DNA of 64,000 nt, taken from assembly GCF_001485475.2 (NCBI RefSeq), contig NZ_DF977000.1, positions 248,001-312,000 on the forward strand, written 5' to 3'. The stretch is from Tepidanaerobacter syntrophicus. Lineage in GTDB: Bacteria; Bacillota; Thermosediminibacteria; Thermosediminibacterales; Tepidanaerobacteraceae. Below the pieces are notes generated by a model. That model had not been told where the DNA came from. It saw only the letters and a list, made by a program, of their open reading frames with translations, and did no database searches. This document shows positions 49,227 to 57,193 of the stretch, in pieces. Every line of letters begins with the position of its first letter. The first letter of the stretch is position 1. The translations under genes and the position numbers were made by a program.

Positions 49227-49661
49227 ATGATTAAATTTGTTTTCGCATCACATGGTATGCTAGCAGAAGGAATGCTTAATTCCCTTGAATTAATTATTGG
49301 AAAACAAAATAACGTTTATACAGTTTGCGCATATAAGGACGAAAATTTTGAATTAGCTAAAACAATAGATAAAATATTTGAAAGTATAGGAAGAGATGAC
49401 AAACTTATCGTTATAACAGATATTTTTGGGGGAAGTATTAATAATGAATTTTTAAGTCGCTTAAATGAAAAAAAATTCTATTTAATAAGCGGTCTAAATC
49501 TTCCACTTGTGATTGATCTGGTTGTCTCACTTAAAGATAAAAATAGCATAGAAGATAAAGAATTAGATAAAAATATAACAGAAATAGTTGCACGATCTAT
49601 CAAAAGTATTAAATATTGCAATCAAATTTTAGATGAGGTGCCCTGTGATGAAGATTTCTAA
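49227..49661 (+). CDS. PTS mannose-class EIIA component
   Basis: The 144-residue protein is an EIIA-Man with phospho-His9 in ASHGMLAEGM and the VITDIFGGSINNEF loop. It takes phosphate from HPr and gives it to EIIB. First gene of the sigma-54 operon, with GGAGG before the ATG. Strong A+T bias. Confidence 0.93.
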   Translation: MIKFVFASHGMLAEGMLNSLELIIGKQNNVYTVCAYKDENFELAKTIDKIFESIGRDDKLIVITDIFGGSINNEFLSRLNEKKFYLISGLNLPLVIDLVVSLKDKNSIEDKELDKNITEIVARSIKSIKYCNQILDEVPCDEDF

Positions 49662-49704
49662 GTCTGTTAAAATAAATGTGACTACAGAGGGAGAAGAAAG
49701 ATAA
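49648..49704 (+). CDS. possible 18-residue ORF between EIIA and epimerase
   Basis: An ATG at 49648 lies seven bases after GAGGTG inside the end of the EIIA gene and opens MKISKSVKINVTTEGEER before TAA, two bases from the next gene start. It may be a coupling ORF or a remnant of a deleted gene. Confidence 0.35.
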   Translation: MKISKSVKINVTTEGEER

Positions 49705-49705
49705 A

Positions 49706-50602
49706 ATGTTTTCGCTAGAAAATAATTTATATGCAATGAATACCCATTACAGATATTATCCACTAGAATATTTTTTTAAAGTAGCAAAACAAAATGGCTT
49801 TAAAAATGCCGAAATTTGGCTTTGTCCTCAACACTTTTTTATAAATTATAATGAGTCAGAAAATCCAAAAAAACTTCTAGAACTTTCAAAAACCTATGAT
49901 ATTAAAATCAAATGTTTGTGCCCAGAGCAAAATAATCCAAAGCCTAATAATATCGCAGCTCGTGATAAATTTTTAATTTCACGCACTTATAATTATTTTA
50001 AAAGAATTATCGATTTAGCGAACTATATAGGATGTAGCAAGGTTTTAGTTACTCCAGGTTGGAATTATTATGATGAAGAACTAACAATAGCGAGAAAGAG
50101 GTCTGCTACAATGTTAAAGAACATATGCGATTATGCAGAATCAAGGAGAGTCACCTTAGTACTAGAGAGTATATGGAAACAATCATCTGATATTGCTCCA
50201 AATATTGAAAAAATAAAAACTCTAAAAGAATCAATAAATAGAAAAAATTTAAAGCTCACAATTGATCTTGGAGCTATATCTGCAGCAAATGAAAGCATAA
50301 AAGATTGGTTTGAAGCCTTTGGAGAAGATATTGAGCACTGCCATTTTGTAGATGGTAATCCAACTGGCCATTTATCGTGGGGTAGAGGTAATCGAAATAT
50401 GACAAATGATTTAAAGCATTTTTATAAAAATGGATATAATGGAGGGTTTTCGCTTGAATTTGTTAATCCTGTTTGCTTTAGAAACCCTTCAGTAGAAGAT
50501 TTAAAGACTATTGAAATTTTCAAAAAAAGCTTGAGCGCTTTAAGCGAACATAAAAAATGCGAGAAAATGGAGGGCAATAAACAACATGATAAAACTTTTT
50601 AG
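49706..50602 (+). CDS. TIM-barrel sugar-phosphate isomerase/epimerase (AP_endonuc_2 fold)
   Basis: A 298-residue protein with metal ligands spaced as in D-tagatose/D-psicose 3-epimerases: Glu154 (LVLES), Asp187 (LTIDLG), His213 (EHCHFVDG) and Glu251 (FSLEF). In that family the metal binds a ketose and its C3 epimer is formed. Encoded within a PTS operon, it likely acts on a ketose phosphate. It overlaps EIIB by 17 bases. AT-rich. Confidence 0.85.
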   Translation: MFSLENNLYAMNTHYRYYPLEYFFKVAKQNGFKNAEIWLCPQHFFINYNESENPKKLLELSKTYDIKIKCLCPEQNNPKPNNIAARDKFLISRTYNYFKRIIDLANYIGCSKVLVTPGWNYYDEELTIARKRSATMLKNICDYAESRRVTLVLESIWKQSSDIAPNIEKIKTLKESINRKNLKLTIDLGAISAANESIKDWFEAFGEDIEHCHFVDGNPTGHLSWGRGNRNMTNDLKHFYKNGYNGGFSLEFVNPVCFRNPSVEDLKTIEIFKKSLSALSEHKKCEKMEGNKQHDKTF

Positions 50603-51059
50603 AGTAGATCATAGACTTTTACATGGCCAAGTTGCTTTTTCGTGGTGCAATGCAATAAATGCAAACGCGATTTTGATAGCTTCTGATGATGCCACTACCA
50701 ACGAAATTAGGAAAACAACAATTAAGCTAGCAAAGCCAGCAGGAATAAAACTAGTTATTAAAAATGTCGAAGATGCTGCAGAAACTATAAATAGCGGAGT
50801 TACAAACAAATATAACTTGATAATTATTGTAGAAAGTATAAAGGATGCTTATAGATTATTAGAAAAAACTGAGGAAATAAAGTCGCTAAATTTAGGGGGC
50901 ACTAAAAAAATTGAAGGAAGTGAGCAATTAAGTAAAGCACTTTATCTTACAGAAGAGGACAAAAAATTATTAAGAAAAATTCTAGAAAAAGGTATTGAAG
51001 TTGAAATAAGGCAAGTTCCTACTGATTCTAAAAGGATATTGACTCTAGAAATGCTATGA
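50586..51059 (+). CDS. PTS mannose-class EIIB component
   Basis: The 157-residue protein has the EIIB-Man/Lev signature with the phosphorylated His13 in RVDHRLLHGQVAFSW, followed by the DDATTNEIRK segment. It takes phosphate from EIIA and transfers it to sugar bound by EIIC/EIID. Its ATG lies inside the epimerase gene. Confidence 0.93.
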   Translation: MIKLFRVDHRLLHGQVAFSWCNAINANAILIASDDATTNEIRKTTIKLAKPAGIKLVIKNVEDAAETINSGVTNKYNLIIIVESIKDAYRLLEKTEEIKSLNLGGTKKIEGSEQLSKALYLTEEDKKLLRKILEKGIEVEIRQVPTDSKRILTLEML

Positions 51060-51196
51060 TCTTAAAAGTCCAAAGCTGAAATAAAGGAATTATATTAAAG
51101 TGAAAGGCGTATAAAAATATTTTTAAATGTCTTAAATTAAAACTTTTAATATTTTTTTGACAAAATAAGAAGAATTGTAATCATTTTTATTTGTGT

Positions 51197-51221
51197 ATTC
51201 TAAAGGTGGCCACCGTAGAAT
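51197..51221. promoter_or_regulatory. palindrome in the EIIB-EIIC gap
   Basis: ATTCTA...GGTGGCCACC...TAGAAT is a near-perfect dyad of 25 bases in the 239-base gap. It has no T-run on either side, so it looks like an operator or RNA stem rather than a terminator. The rest of the gap is AT-rich with no clear promoter. Confidence 0.45.
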
Positions 51222-51298
51222 AAATTAATAATTAAAGAAAGAATATAAAGTTAGTCTTTCCGAAAAGCAATTTTAGCCAGACAAGGAGGTAAGGTTAA

Positions 51299-52075
51299 AT
51301 GTTATTGATGCAATCTATTTTTATAGCCGCAATAACTTTTTTGGGGAAAGCGGATTACTGGTTAGGGACGGCTATGATAGAGCGCCCAATAGTTCTAGGA
51401 CCCTTAGTTGGGTTAGCGCTTGGCAATGTCCAAAAAGGTGTAAGCATTGGATTGACTTTAGAATTAATTTTTATGGGAATGCAAGCTATAGGAGCGTCTA
51501 TACCACCTGATATGGTTGTTGGTGGAGTTTTAGGGACTGCTTTTGCAATAAGTAGTGGAACAGGAACAGAAACAGCTATTGCTATAGCATTTCCTGCCGC
51601 AGTTCTCTCTGCTTTTATTGTAAATTTCTTTTATGGGGTTATTATACCTATTATGGCACGGCAGGCAGATAAAGGAGCATCAGAAGATAATTATAAAAAA
51701 ATAGAGCAAGTGCACATTTTTAGTGGTTTTTTATTCGATTTAGTATTTGCAATTTTAGCGGGCTTTGCTTTTTATGCGGGAAATGCAGTTGTCCAATCAA
51801 TCCTTAATGCGATTCCGAAATCTATTATAACTGGTATTCAAGTTGCTGCTGGCATTCTTCCGGCGCTAGGTTTTGCATTATTGATTCAAATGATAGCTAC
51901 AAAAAGAGTTATAGTATATTTTTTTGCAGGTTTTTTATTAGTAGCATATCTAAACATTCCCATAATTGGTGTTGTAGCATTTGCAATAGCTTTACTTGGA
52001 ATAATGTTTAGTTTTGGCGATTTTATTCCACAAAATAATAATTTAGAAGGTGAAATTAAAAATGATGACTTCTGA
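51299..52075 (+). CDS. PTS mannose-class EIIC component
   Basis: The 258-residue permease has about seven hydrophobic helices and the EIIC-Man/Sor motif RPIVLGPLVGLALGNVQKG (about 29-47, in part) and LELIFMGMQAIGASIPPD. GGAGG precedes the ATG. It overlaps EIID by 14 bases (52062 start). Confidence 0.93.
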   Translation: MLLMQSIFIAAITFLGKADYWLGTAMIERPIVLGPLVGLALGNVQKGVSIGLTLELIFMGMQAIGASIPPDMVVGGVLGTAFAISSGTGTETAIAIAFPAAVLSAFIVNFFYGVIIPIMARQADKGASEDNYKKIEQVHIFSGFLFDLVFAILAGFAFYAGNAVVQSILNAIPKSIITGIQVAAGILPALGFALLIQMIATKRVIVYFFAGFLLVAYLNIPIIGVVAFAIALLGIMFSFGDFIPQNNNLEGEIKNDDF

Positions 52076-52898
52076 TGCTAATTCTTTGAACGAATTAAAC
52101 AAAGTTACTAAAAAAGAATTAAGAAGCGTGTTTTGGAGGTCATTTACAACGTCCCATTCGTGGAATTATGAAAGACAACAACATATGGCATTTTGTTACT
52201 CAATGATTCCTGTTATTAGAAAACTCTATAAAAACAAAGAAGATAGAATAGAAGCTTATAAAAGACATCTTGAATTTTATAATTCTCAAGCAACAATGCA
52301 TCCTTTCATAGCAGCTATTGTAACAGCAATGGAAGAAGAAAATGCTAATAATCCAAATTTTGATGCTTCATCTATTAGCGCTATGAAAGTTGCATTAATG
52401 GGACCACTTGCAGCAATTGGAGATTCCTTATTAGCTGGCACATTAAGGATAATTGCTACAGGAATTGCTGCTGGATTTTGCACTGTGGGTAATATTCTTG
52501 GTCCGATATTATTTTTGCTTATTTACAATATACCTACAATTTCACTGCGCTATATAGGGGTAACGCAAGGATATAAACTTGGCACCACCTTTATGACAAG
52601 GATATCAGAAAGTGATATTATGGAAAAAGTTACATTTGCAACCTCGGTAGTTGGGTTAATGGTTATTGGCGCAATGGTTGCAAGTTTGGTTAATGTTACA
52701 ACGCCAATTGCTTTCGGTATAGGAGAAAATAAAATAGCCCTTCAAGAAACACTTGATTCAATCTTTCCTAAGCTATTACCTTTAGTGACTACAGGAATTA
52801 TTTATCAATTTATAAAAAAGAAAGCAAAAGTTATCAATGTATTAATTGGCATAATTGTTGCTGGAATTGTATTGAGTATGTTGGGCATTATAGGCTAA
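52062..52898 (+). CDS. PTS mannose-class EIID component
   Basis: The 278-residue protein matches EIID: KELRSVFWRSFTTSHSWNYERQQ near the N-terminus, MKVALMGPLAAIGDSLLAGT (about 105-125) and C-terminal helices. The ATG at 52062 is favoured over the ATG at 52050 because of GGTG upstream. With EIIC it forms the sugar-conducting unit. Confidence 0.92.
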   Translation: MMTSDANSLNELNKVTKKELRSVFWRSFTTSHSWNYERQQHMAFCYSMIPVIRKLYKNKEDRIEAYKRHLEFYNSQATMHPFIAAIVTAMEEENANNPNFDASSISAMKVALMGPLAAIGDSLLAGTLRIIATGIAAGFCTVGNILGPILFLLIYNIPTISLRYIGVTQGYKLGTTFMTRISESDIMEKVTFATSVVGLMVIGAMVASLVNVTTPIAFGIGENKIALQETLDSIFPKLLPLVTTGIIYQFIKKKAKVINVLIGIIVAGIVLSMLGIIG

Positions 52899-53019
52899 TA
52901 TAACATTTATCTTAAAATAAATATTGGTTTTTTAGAAACTATTTTAGAAACTTTCAGAGTAACTATAGGGCAAGTTAGAGATTTGTAGAAATTATTATAA
53001 TTTTTAGGAGATGACTGAA

Positions 53020-53709
53020 GTGATTTATAGTCTAGATTCGGCAGATATTAATACAATTAAAAAAGGTTTGGAGAAATTTCCAATAAAAGCATTTAGCATG
53101 AATCCGTCAATTGCGGCAAGAGATTTAAAAGGATCAAGGAAATCTTTTTTTGAATCTTTGCAAGAGATACGAAAAACAATTGGAGAAGATGCAGAATTAT
53201 ATGTGCAGGTTGTTGGAGAGTCTGTTGGTGAGATGGTTGAAGATGCTAAAATTATAAGAAAAAACGTTAGCGGAAATTTGCTCATCAAAATTCCTGCGTG
53301 CGAAAACGGATTTAAAGCCATACAATTATTAAAAGAAGAAGGGTATAAAGTAGCATGTACAGCTGTGATGACACTTAATCAGGCTCTGCTTGCTGCAGCT
53401 GCTGGAGCAGATATAATTGCAGTTTATATAAGTAGGATTAATAAAAATGGAGGAGATGGCATTAAATTATTGGAGGATATTACTAAAGCCTATAAATTGT
53501 TAAATTGTAATGTTATGATAAGCGCTGCATCAATAAAAGATCCTAATACTGTTGAAAGGGCTGCTTTAGCAGGTGCCCAATGCGTAGCTGTAAGCTATGA
53601 ACTGCTTGAAGCATGTGCTACTCATCCACTAACCCCTATAACATTAGCTGGCTTTAGAAGAGATTGGGAAGATACTTACGGAAAAAATAAGAGATTATCC
53701 GAGCTATAA
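53020..53709 (+). CDS. fructose-6-phosphate aldolase-like transaldolase (FSA family)
   Basis: The 229-residue TalB/FSA-like protein has the conserved Asp in YSLDSAD, the Schiff-base lysine in LIKIPAC (about 88) and the tyrosine of AVYISRI, matching the catalytic Asp-Lys-Tyr set of fructose-6-phosphate aldolase. It would split a ketose-6-phosphate into dihydroxyacetone and glyceraldehyde-3-phosphate. ATG at 53011 has no spacing to GGAG, so the GTG at 53020 (nine bases away) is chosen. Confidence 0.88.
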   Translation: MIYSLDSADINTIKKGLEKFPIKAFSMNPSIAARDLKGSRKSFFESLQEIRKTIGEDAELYVQVVGESVGEMVEDAKIIRKNVSGNLLIKIPACENGFKAIQLLKEEGYKVACTAVMTLNQALLAAAAGADIIAVYISRINKNGGDGIKLLEDITKAYKLLNCNVMISAASIKDPNTVERAALAGAQCVAVSYELLEACATHPLTPITLAGFRRDWEDTYGKNKRLSEL

Positions 53710-53766
53710 TAGAGCAAAAATTTTAAAAAATAAAGTGCGATTACTTCTAAAAAAGTCATAATTTAA

Positions 53767-53812
53767 AAGGCTGCCATAAGGTTTTGACGCTACATCGGCA
53801 GCCTTTTTTTCT
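53767..53812 (+). terminator. terminator of the PTS operon
   Basis: AAGGCTGCC and GGCAGCCTT with TTTTTTT; the loop is 22 bases. Confidence 0.85.
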
Positions 53813-53828
53813 TTACAAATTCTTCAAC

Positions 53829-53845
53829 TGTAATATATTTGTAAC
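53829..53845 (+). promoter_or_regulatory. WalR box upstream of walR
   Basis: TGTAAT-N5-TGTAAC (full match). It overlaps a -35-like TTGTAA (53839-53844) 17 bases before TTTAAT (53862-53867). Confidence 0.7.
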
Positions 53846-53873
53846 ATAAATGCAATACTTGTTTAATAATAAT

Positions 53874-53950
53874 CACTTATAATAAAAATCAAGCAGTCAG
53901 CAACAACAAACGATCCCCCCTTTTTAAATGCGGCAGAAGTGCCGCTTTTT
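53874..53950 (+). ncRNA. candidate small RNA or leader upstream of walR
   Basis: From the promoter at 53839-53867, transcription would start near 53874 and meet a perfect terminator GCGGCA-GAAG-TGCCGC-TTTTT (53930-53950). The RNA of about 77 bases has GATCCCCCC before the stem, similar to C-rich sRNA motifs that pair with Shine-Dalgarno sequences. Without this terminator the same RNA could read on to walR. Confidence 0.4.
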
Positions 53951-54087
53951 CTTGTACGAAATTTTCTTTCGCCTTTTTTCTGCTAAATATTTTTTAGATA
54001 AAGGACCCGGAAAAATGAAGAAAGCTCAAAAATAGAAGGAAAAACATAATTTTTGACGAATATAACTAATAACGGGGGTGTTTGTTC

Positions 54088-54777
54088 TTGAATGAAAAGA
54101 TTTTAGTAGTGGATGATGAAAAGCCGATTGTAGATATTCTAAAGTATAACCTTTCTAAAGAAGGTTACAATGTTTTGACGGCTTATGACGGGGATGAAGC
54201 GATTGAAATCGCTTTAAAAGAAGATCCTGATTTAATATTGCTGGATATTATGCTGCCCAAGCAGGATGGTTTTTCAGTGTGTAAAAAACTTCGGGAAAAG
54301 CTTACAAGTCCTATTCTTATGCTTACGGCGCGAGGGGAAGAAGTAGACAAGGTCTTGGGCCTTGAACTTGGAGCAGATGATTATATTACAAAGCCTTTCA
54401 GCATGCGGGAACTTATGGCGCGGGTGAAGGCGAATTTAAGACGTATGGCCTTTTCAGAGCCTGATGAAGATGCTGAAGTTATAAAGCAGGGAGACTTAGA
54501 GCTTGATTTAAAAAGCTATGTTGTAAGGAAAAACGGAAAACCCCTCGATCTTACATTTAGGGAGTTTGAACTGCTTCGCTACCTTGCTGCTCAGCCGGGT
54601 CAGGTTTTTACCCGCGAAAAACTTCTTGAAGAAGTGTGGGGTTATGAGTATTATGGTGATATACGCACTGTTGATGTTACAGTAAGGCGCCTTAGGGAAA
54701 AGGTGGAAGATGACCCTGCAAATCCCGAATATATTATTACAAAAAGGGGTATAGGCTATTATTTTAAGAAGCAGTAA
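54088..54777 (+). CDS. walR: response regulator WalR
   Basis: An OmpR-class regulator of cell-wall turnover. Phosphoacceptor Asp53 in LLLDIML, KPFSMREL (receiver end) and a winged-helix C-terminus with RTVDVTVRRLREKVED. The TTG at 54088 gives MNEKILVVDDE; the TTG at 54082 has weaker fit. Strongly similar to Bacillus WalR in the receiver domain. It precedes walK by 11 bases. Confidence 0.94.
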   Translation: MNEKILVVDDEKPIVDILKYNLSKEGYNVLTAYDGDEAIEIALKEDPDLILLDIMLPKQDGFSVCKKLREKLTSPILMLTARGEEVDKVLGLELGADDYITKPFSMRELMARVKANLRRMAFSEPDEDAEVIKQGDLELDLKSYVVRKNGKPLDLTFREFELLRYLAAQPGQVFTREKLLEEVWGYEYYGDIRTVDVTVRRLREKVEDDPANPEYIITKRGIGYYFKKQ

Positions 54778-54788
54778 GGTGGTTTTGA

Positions 54789-56561
54789 ATGTTTAAAAGC
54801 ATCCAGTGGAAGCTGGTTATTATATATATAATGCTTATATTGCTGGCTATGGAGATTGTAGGAGTTTTCATGATTCAATCCATGGAAGATTATCATATCG
54901 ATACTTTAACCAGCACATTGGACAATAAAGCCCAGCTAATTTGCGGCTATATAGAGCGACATTTAACACCTGTTGCCCATCCGGAAGATATAAACGATGT
55001 TATAAAAGGATTCGGCCAAGAGATGGTAATCGCAGTTTTAGACCCTTCAGCAAATATTATTACATCTACAGATGATACAAGATTTCAACCTAATACAAAA
55101 CTTTTTGCCCCTGAAATAACTCAAGCTACTTTTGGGACAGCATCAAAAGACATACGCGTTGATCCTAAGAGCAAGATTGCTTATATGTACTATGCTTATC
55201 CGGTAAAAAGCGGTGGTAGTGTTGTAGGCATTATATATCTAATCGCTTCTATGAAAAGCATATACGACACCATTGCAAATACAAAGACTATTTTGCTTAC
55301 TGCTACCTTGATAAGCCTAGCAGCCACGGGAATAGTTGGTTTTGCCCTCTCAAAAACGATAACAGGTCCCATACAAGAGGTTACAAAACGAGCTGCATCT
55401 CTTGCAAGCGGAGATTTTGACCAGCATATAGAAGTAAAATCTAATGATGAAATAGGAAAACTTACCGATATGTTCAACTTCCTTACAATGCGCCTAAAAG
55501 AGACCATGGAAGAAATATCGGACGAAAAAGAAAAAATGGAAGCAATTTTGCTGAACATGGCAGATGGCGTCATAGCGCTAAATAACGAGGGCGAGGTAAT
55601 ACACATAAATCCTGCCGCCCGGCAAATGCTTTCTCTTGATGAAACTTTTAACGGCCAAAACATTTCAGCTCAACAATTAGGAAGGATCCTTAATATTGAC
55701 ATGGAAAGCCTGTTGAAAAACAAGCTTAGTAACAGTGAAACCCTTATAAGCACAAATGATGCAATATTAAAGTCTATTTATGCGCCATTGAGACGAGAAA
55801 ATCGCATAGTTGGACACATTTTTGTATTTCAAGATATAACGAAACAGCAGCGCTTGGAAAACATGCGCAAAGAGTTTGTGGCAAACGTATCTCACGAGCT
55901 GCGCACACCGCTTACTACAATAAAAAGCTATGTGGAAACATTGATAAGCGGTGCGATGGATGAAAAAGAGATAGCGCAGCAGTTTATGAATGTTATAAAT
56001 GATGAAACAGACAGGATGACTCGCCTTGTAAACAATCTTTTAGAACTGTCCCGCCTTGACAACAAGCAGGTTAAGTGGGATATGAAGCTTATAGATGCTA
56101 AAGATGTCTTAATTAACGTGGTCAACAAGATGGATATGAATATTAAAAGAAAAAACCAAATCCTCATCGTAAATACGCCGGATAAGGTGCCGGAAATATT
56201 TGCAGACCGGGATAGAATAGAGCAAGTCTTTCAAAATATCCTCAGCAATGCTTATAAATATACTCCTGAAGGAGGAAAAATCTATCTAGATGTAGAGGCA
56301 GCAGACAATATCGTGAGAATAAAATTCAGGGATACAGGAATCGGAATACCAAAAGAAGATCTTCCACGGATTTTTGAGCGTTTTTACAGGGTTGACAAAA
56401 CCAGATCCAGGGAGATGGGGGGCACAGGCTTGGGTCTTTCCATAGCAAAAGAAATCATAGAAGCTCATGGAGGCAAAATACTTATAGACAGCGAAGTAGG
56501 AGTAGGCACAACTGTTACCCTTGAAATTCCTGCAGTAGCTGCTACTCAGACGATAAAATAG
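54789..56561 (+). CDS. walK: sensor histidine kinase WalK
   Basis: The 590-residue kinase has two membrane helices (about 8-28 and 178-198) flanking an extracytoplasmic domain, a HAMP domain (about 200-250), a PAS domain (about 255-350), HisKA with His369 in SHELRTP and an HATPase domain with GTGLGLSIAKEI. It phosphorylates WalR. Confidence 0.94.
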   Translation: MFKSIQWKLVIIYIMLILLAMEIVGVFMIQSMEDYHIDTLTSTLDNKAQLICGYIERHLTPVAHPEDINDVIKGFGQEMVIAVLDPSANIITSTDDTRFQPNTKLFAPEITQATFGTASKDIRVDPKSKIAYMYYAYPVKSGGSVVGIIYLIASMKSIYDTIANTKTILLTATLISLAATGIVGFALSKTITGPIQEVTKRAASLASGDFDQHIEVKSNDEIGKLTDMFNFLTMRLKETMEEISDEKEKMEAILLNMADGVIALNNEGEVIHINPAARQMLSLDETFNGQNISAQQLGRILNIDMESLLKNKLSNSETLISTNDAILKSIYAPLRRENRIVGHIFVFQDITKQQRLENMRKEFVANVSHELRTPLTTIKSYVETLISGAMDEKEIAQQFMNVINDETDRMTRLVNNLLELSRLDNKQVKWDMKLIDAKDVLINVVNKMDMNIKRKNQILIVNTPDKVPEIFADRDRIEQVFQNILSNAYKYTPEGGKIYLDVEAADNIVRIKFRDTGIGIPKEDLPRIFERFYRVDKTRSREMGGTGLGLSIAKEIIEAHGGKILIDSEVGVGTTVTLEIPAVAATQTIK

Positions 56562-56657
56562 GAAAGCTCATGAAAAATTCTGAATTTCTAAGTAAAAATC
56601 TCTAGAAAATCCTTCTATATGATCATACAAACAAATGTAATTTATATTTAATAGGCC

Positions 56658-56674
56658 TGTAACAATTCTGTAAT
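56658..56674 (+). promoter_or_regulatory. WalR box before the secreted protein gene
   Basis: TGTAAC-N5-TGTAAT matches TGTWAH-N5-TGTWAH fully, 87 bases before the ATG at 56761. Confidence 0.65.
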
Positions 56675-56760
56675 GTTGCTAATTTAAACTAAACATAGTA
56701 GAGATAGAAAAGGGATTCAAGCCCGGCGTTTGTTTTTTATTTTGGAAAGGGAGATTATTT

Positions 56761-57177
56761 ATGAGGAAAAAAATTGCAACAGTCATGATGGTGTTTATTG
56801 CTGTTTTGATGCTATTTTCTCCCGCAGCTAAAGCAGATGAGGCGAAAAATTTTATTAATTTAAGCGAGCCTAAAGACAATTATATGACATCTGCGGGCAA
56901 AGTTTTGGTTAGCGGAGAAACCGTGCCAAATTCAAAAGTAGTGGTCCTCATAAACGGCAAGCAAGACCCGAAAGAACTTTCGGTTGGCGCAGCAGGCATT
57001 TTTGTAACCCAAGTATCAATTTCATCTAAAGAGAATATTATTACCGTTAAAGCCTCATTTCCTTCAGGAGACACAGAAACGGTTTCACGCAAGGTGTATC
57101 AACTTGAAAAAGGGCAAGAGTTGCCGGAACTTGGCTCCCTTATACAGACTCTCAAATCATTTCTCATTTTAAAATAA
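56761..57177 (+). CDS. secreted beta-rich protein inserted in the wal operon, unknown function
   Basis: The 138-residue protein has a clear signal peptide (residues 1-25, ending SPAAKADEA) and a domain with repeated beta motifs like an Ig-type carbohydrate-binding module (KVLVSGETVPNSKVVVLINGK). It lies between walK and yycH, where no gene is usual. A WalR box lies upstream. Possibly a secreted cell-wall binding or sensing protein, by inference. Confidence 0.75.
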   Translation: MRKKIATVMMVFIAVLMLFSPAAKADEAKNFINLSEPKDNYMTSAGKVLVSGETVPNSKVVVLINGKQDPKELSVGAAGIFVTQVSISSKENIITVKASFPSGDTETVSRKVYQLEKGQELPELGSLIQTLKSFLILK

Positions 57178-57193
57178 AAAGGCGGTGTTGCCA

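Larger units (their letters stand above)
53710..54087 (+). other. intergenic region before walR
   Basis: About 380 bases without a protein gene, containing the PTS terminator, the WalR box and the candidate small RNA. No clear separate promoter for walR was seen between 53951 and 54087. Confidence 0.5.
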
